Shown: piece after piece, positions 6,562 through 7,413 of the stretch | How positions within the stretch are numbered: position 1 is the stretch's first letter | Layout of the letters: each line of letters begins with the position of its first letter | NCBI GenBank assembly: GCA_009886305.1 | Contig: QXZO01000179.1 | Location: forward strand, 1-7,413 | DNA from: Betaproteobacteria bacterium | GTDB taxonomy: Bacteria; Pseudomonadota; Gammaproteobacteria; Burkholderiales; Eutrophovitaceae | Length of the DNA: 7,413 bases | Direction: 5' to 3' | Made by a program: the position numbers and the translations under genes | Notes under the pieces: model-generated | Database searches by the model: none | What the model was told of the DNA's origin: nothing | The model's input: only the letters and a program-made list of their open reading frames with translations

Positions 6562-7413
6562 CTAATCAAGAACGGAAATTTGCTTTTCGATGATTTCCTC
6601 CCTCTTTATAAGGAGCAGTAGTTCTGGAAAAAGTTCTCGAAATTGCTCGATGCCCTCTCCCGTGCGCGCACTTAAATTAACTCTTTTTATGTTACCACAT
6701 GGAAGCCGTTCAATTCCGGGTTTCAGGTCGGTCAAATCAATTTTATTGAAAATACATATTTGCGGTACGTTTTCCGCACCAATTTCTTGCAGCACAGCCT
6801 GAACTTGTTCCATCTCAAACTCTACCGAGCGACTAGAACCATCAACCACGTGAAATAGATCATCCGAGTCCGCCGTTTCCTCCAGAGTAGCCTTAAAAGC
6901 CTCAACAAGAGAATGTGGCAACTCCCTCACAAACCCTACAGTGTCTGACATAACCAACTCTGTTTGACTGACGTATGCAAGCTTTCGCGTCGTTGTATCG
7001 AGCGTCGCAAACAATTGATCAGCCGCTAAAGCTTTAGCCTTGGTCAATCGGTTAAATAAAGTCGACTTACCGGCATTGGTATAGCCAACCAAAGAGATTT
7101 TCAACACACCCCTTCTACTTCTGTTACGACGGCGTGTCTTTCTCTGCTTCTCGATAACAGCTAACTTACTTTTTAAGGATTTGACCCGAAACCCCAAAAG
7201 GCGACGATCCGTTTCCAACTGGGTTTCACCCGGGCCCCGGAGCCCAATCCCTCCTTTTTGCCGCTCCAAATGCGTCCAGCCTCGAATTAGGCGAGTCGAC
7301 AAGTGCGTTAGCTGTGCCAGTTCCACCTGAACTTTTCCCTCATGAGTACGAGCTCTTTGGGCAAAAATATCCAGGATCAGGCTAGTGCGGTCCAGCGTTC
7401 TGCACTTGACCAA
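6562..7413 (-). CDS. hflX: GTPase HflX, 3' part (5' end outside the window)
   Basis: HflX is a ribosome-binding GTPase that splits stalled or stress-damaged 70S ribosomes. The 283 residues seen lack the true start; by comparison with E. coli roughly the first 100 residues lie beyond the right edge. Visible, numbered from the edge: the HflX signature GGIGLRGPGETQLETDRR (54-71) in the N-terminal domain, a basic linker (about 89-102), then the G domain with G1 GYTNAGKST (110-118), G2 ATLDTT (136-141), G3 DTVG (157-160), G4 NKID (223-226) and G5 SAR (248-250). The frame ends in TAG only about 33 residues after G5, so the C-terminal domain of E. coli HflX is missing. Upstream hfq, the usual neighbour, is not in view. 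Co-transcription with hflK is likely given the 47-base gap. Confidence 0.98.
   Translation of the reverse strand: MVKCRTLDRTSLILDIFAQRARTHEGKVQVELAQLTHLSTRLIRGWTHLERQKGGIGLRGPGETQLETDRRLLGFRVKSLKSKLAVIEKQRKTRRRNRSRRGVLKISLVGYTNAGKSTLFNRLTKAKALAADQLFATLDTTTRKLAYVSQTELVMSDTVGFVRELPHSLVEAFKATLEETADSDDLFHVVDGSSRSVEFEMEQVQAVLQEIGAENVPQICIFNKIDLTDLKPGIERLPCGNIKRVNLSARTGEGIEQFRELFPELLLLIKREEIIEKQISVLD

Overview
The window is an ordinary chromosomal housekeeping block of a gammaproteobacterium. The order is hflX (3' part), hflK, hflC, a small DUF2065 gene, hisZ, purA, then rnr (5' part), all on the minus strand and so transcribed from right to left. One tRNA-Leu gene sits on the plus strand between purA and rnr. 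The same neighbourhood in E. coli runs hflX-hflK-hflC-yjeT-purA-nsrR-rnr. Presence of hisZ, which E. coli lacks, and absence of nsrR point to a non-enteric lineage of the broad Pseudomonas-like kind. Base composition is moderate and leans to AT by eye. I cannot name a genus.

Right part (4232-7413): HflX is a ribosome-associated GTPase. HflK and HflC are paired SPFH membrane proteins that control the FtsH protease, and their genes overlap by four bases (ATGA). The DUF2065 gene encodes a tiny two-helix membrane protein that starts at GTG or TTG. An imperfect inverted repeat lies between hflC and it.

Middle (1673-4185): hisZ encodes the regulatory subunit of ATP phosphoribosyltransferase, the first step of histidine synthesis. 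purA encodes adenylosuccinate synthetase, which commits IMP to AMP. Both touch the adenine nucleotide pool and are separated by 41 bases, so they are probably co-transcribed.

Left part (1-1672): a tRNA-Leu(CAG) with its own good sigma70-type promoter points against purA and away from rnr. The rnr gene (RNase R) begins at a GTG and runs off the left edge inside its catalytic domain. Any transcript passing from purA into rnr would carry the complement of the tRNA.

I found no mobile element, CRISPR array, phage gene or new defence-type system. The points most worth a second look are A (not G) at position 37 of the CAG tRNA, the opposed tRNA inside the purA-rnr junction, and an HflX that lacks the usual C-terminal domain. 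No stretch over 300 bases is without a gene; the longest gene-free stretch is about 70 bases.
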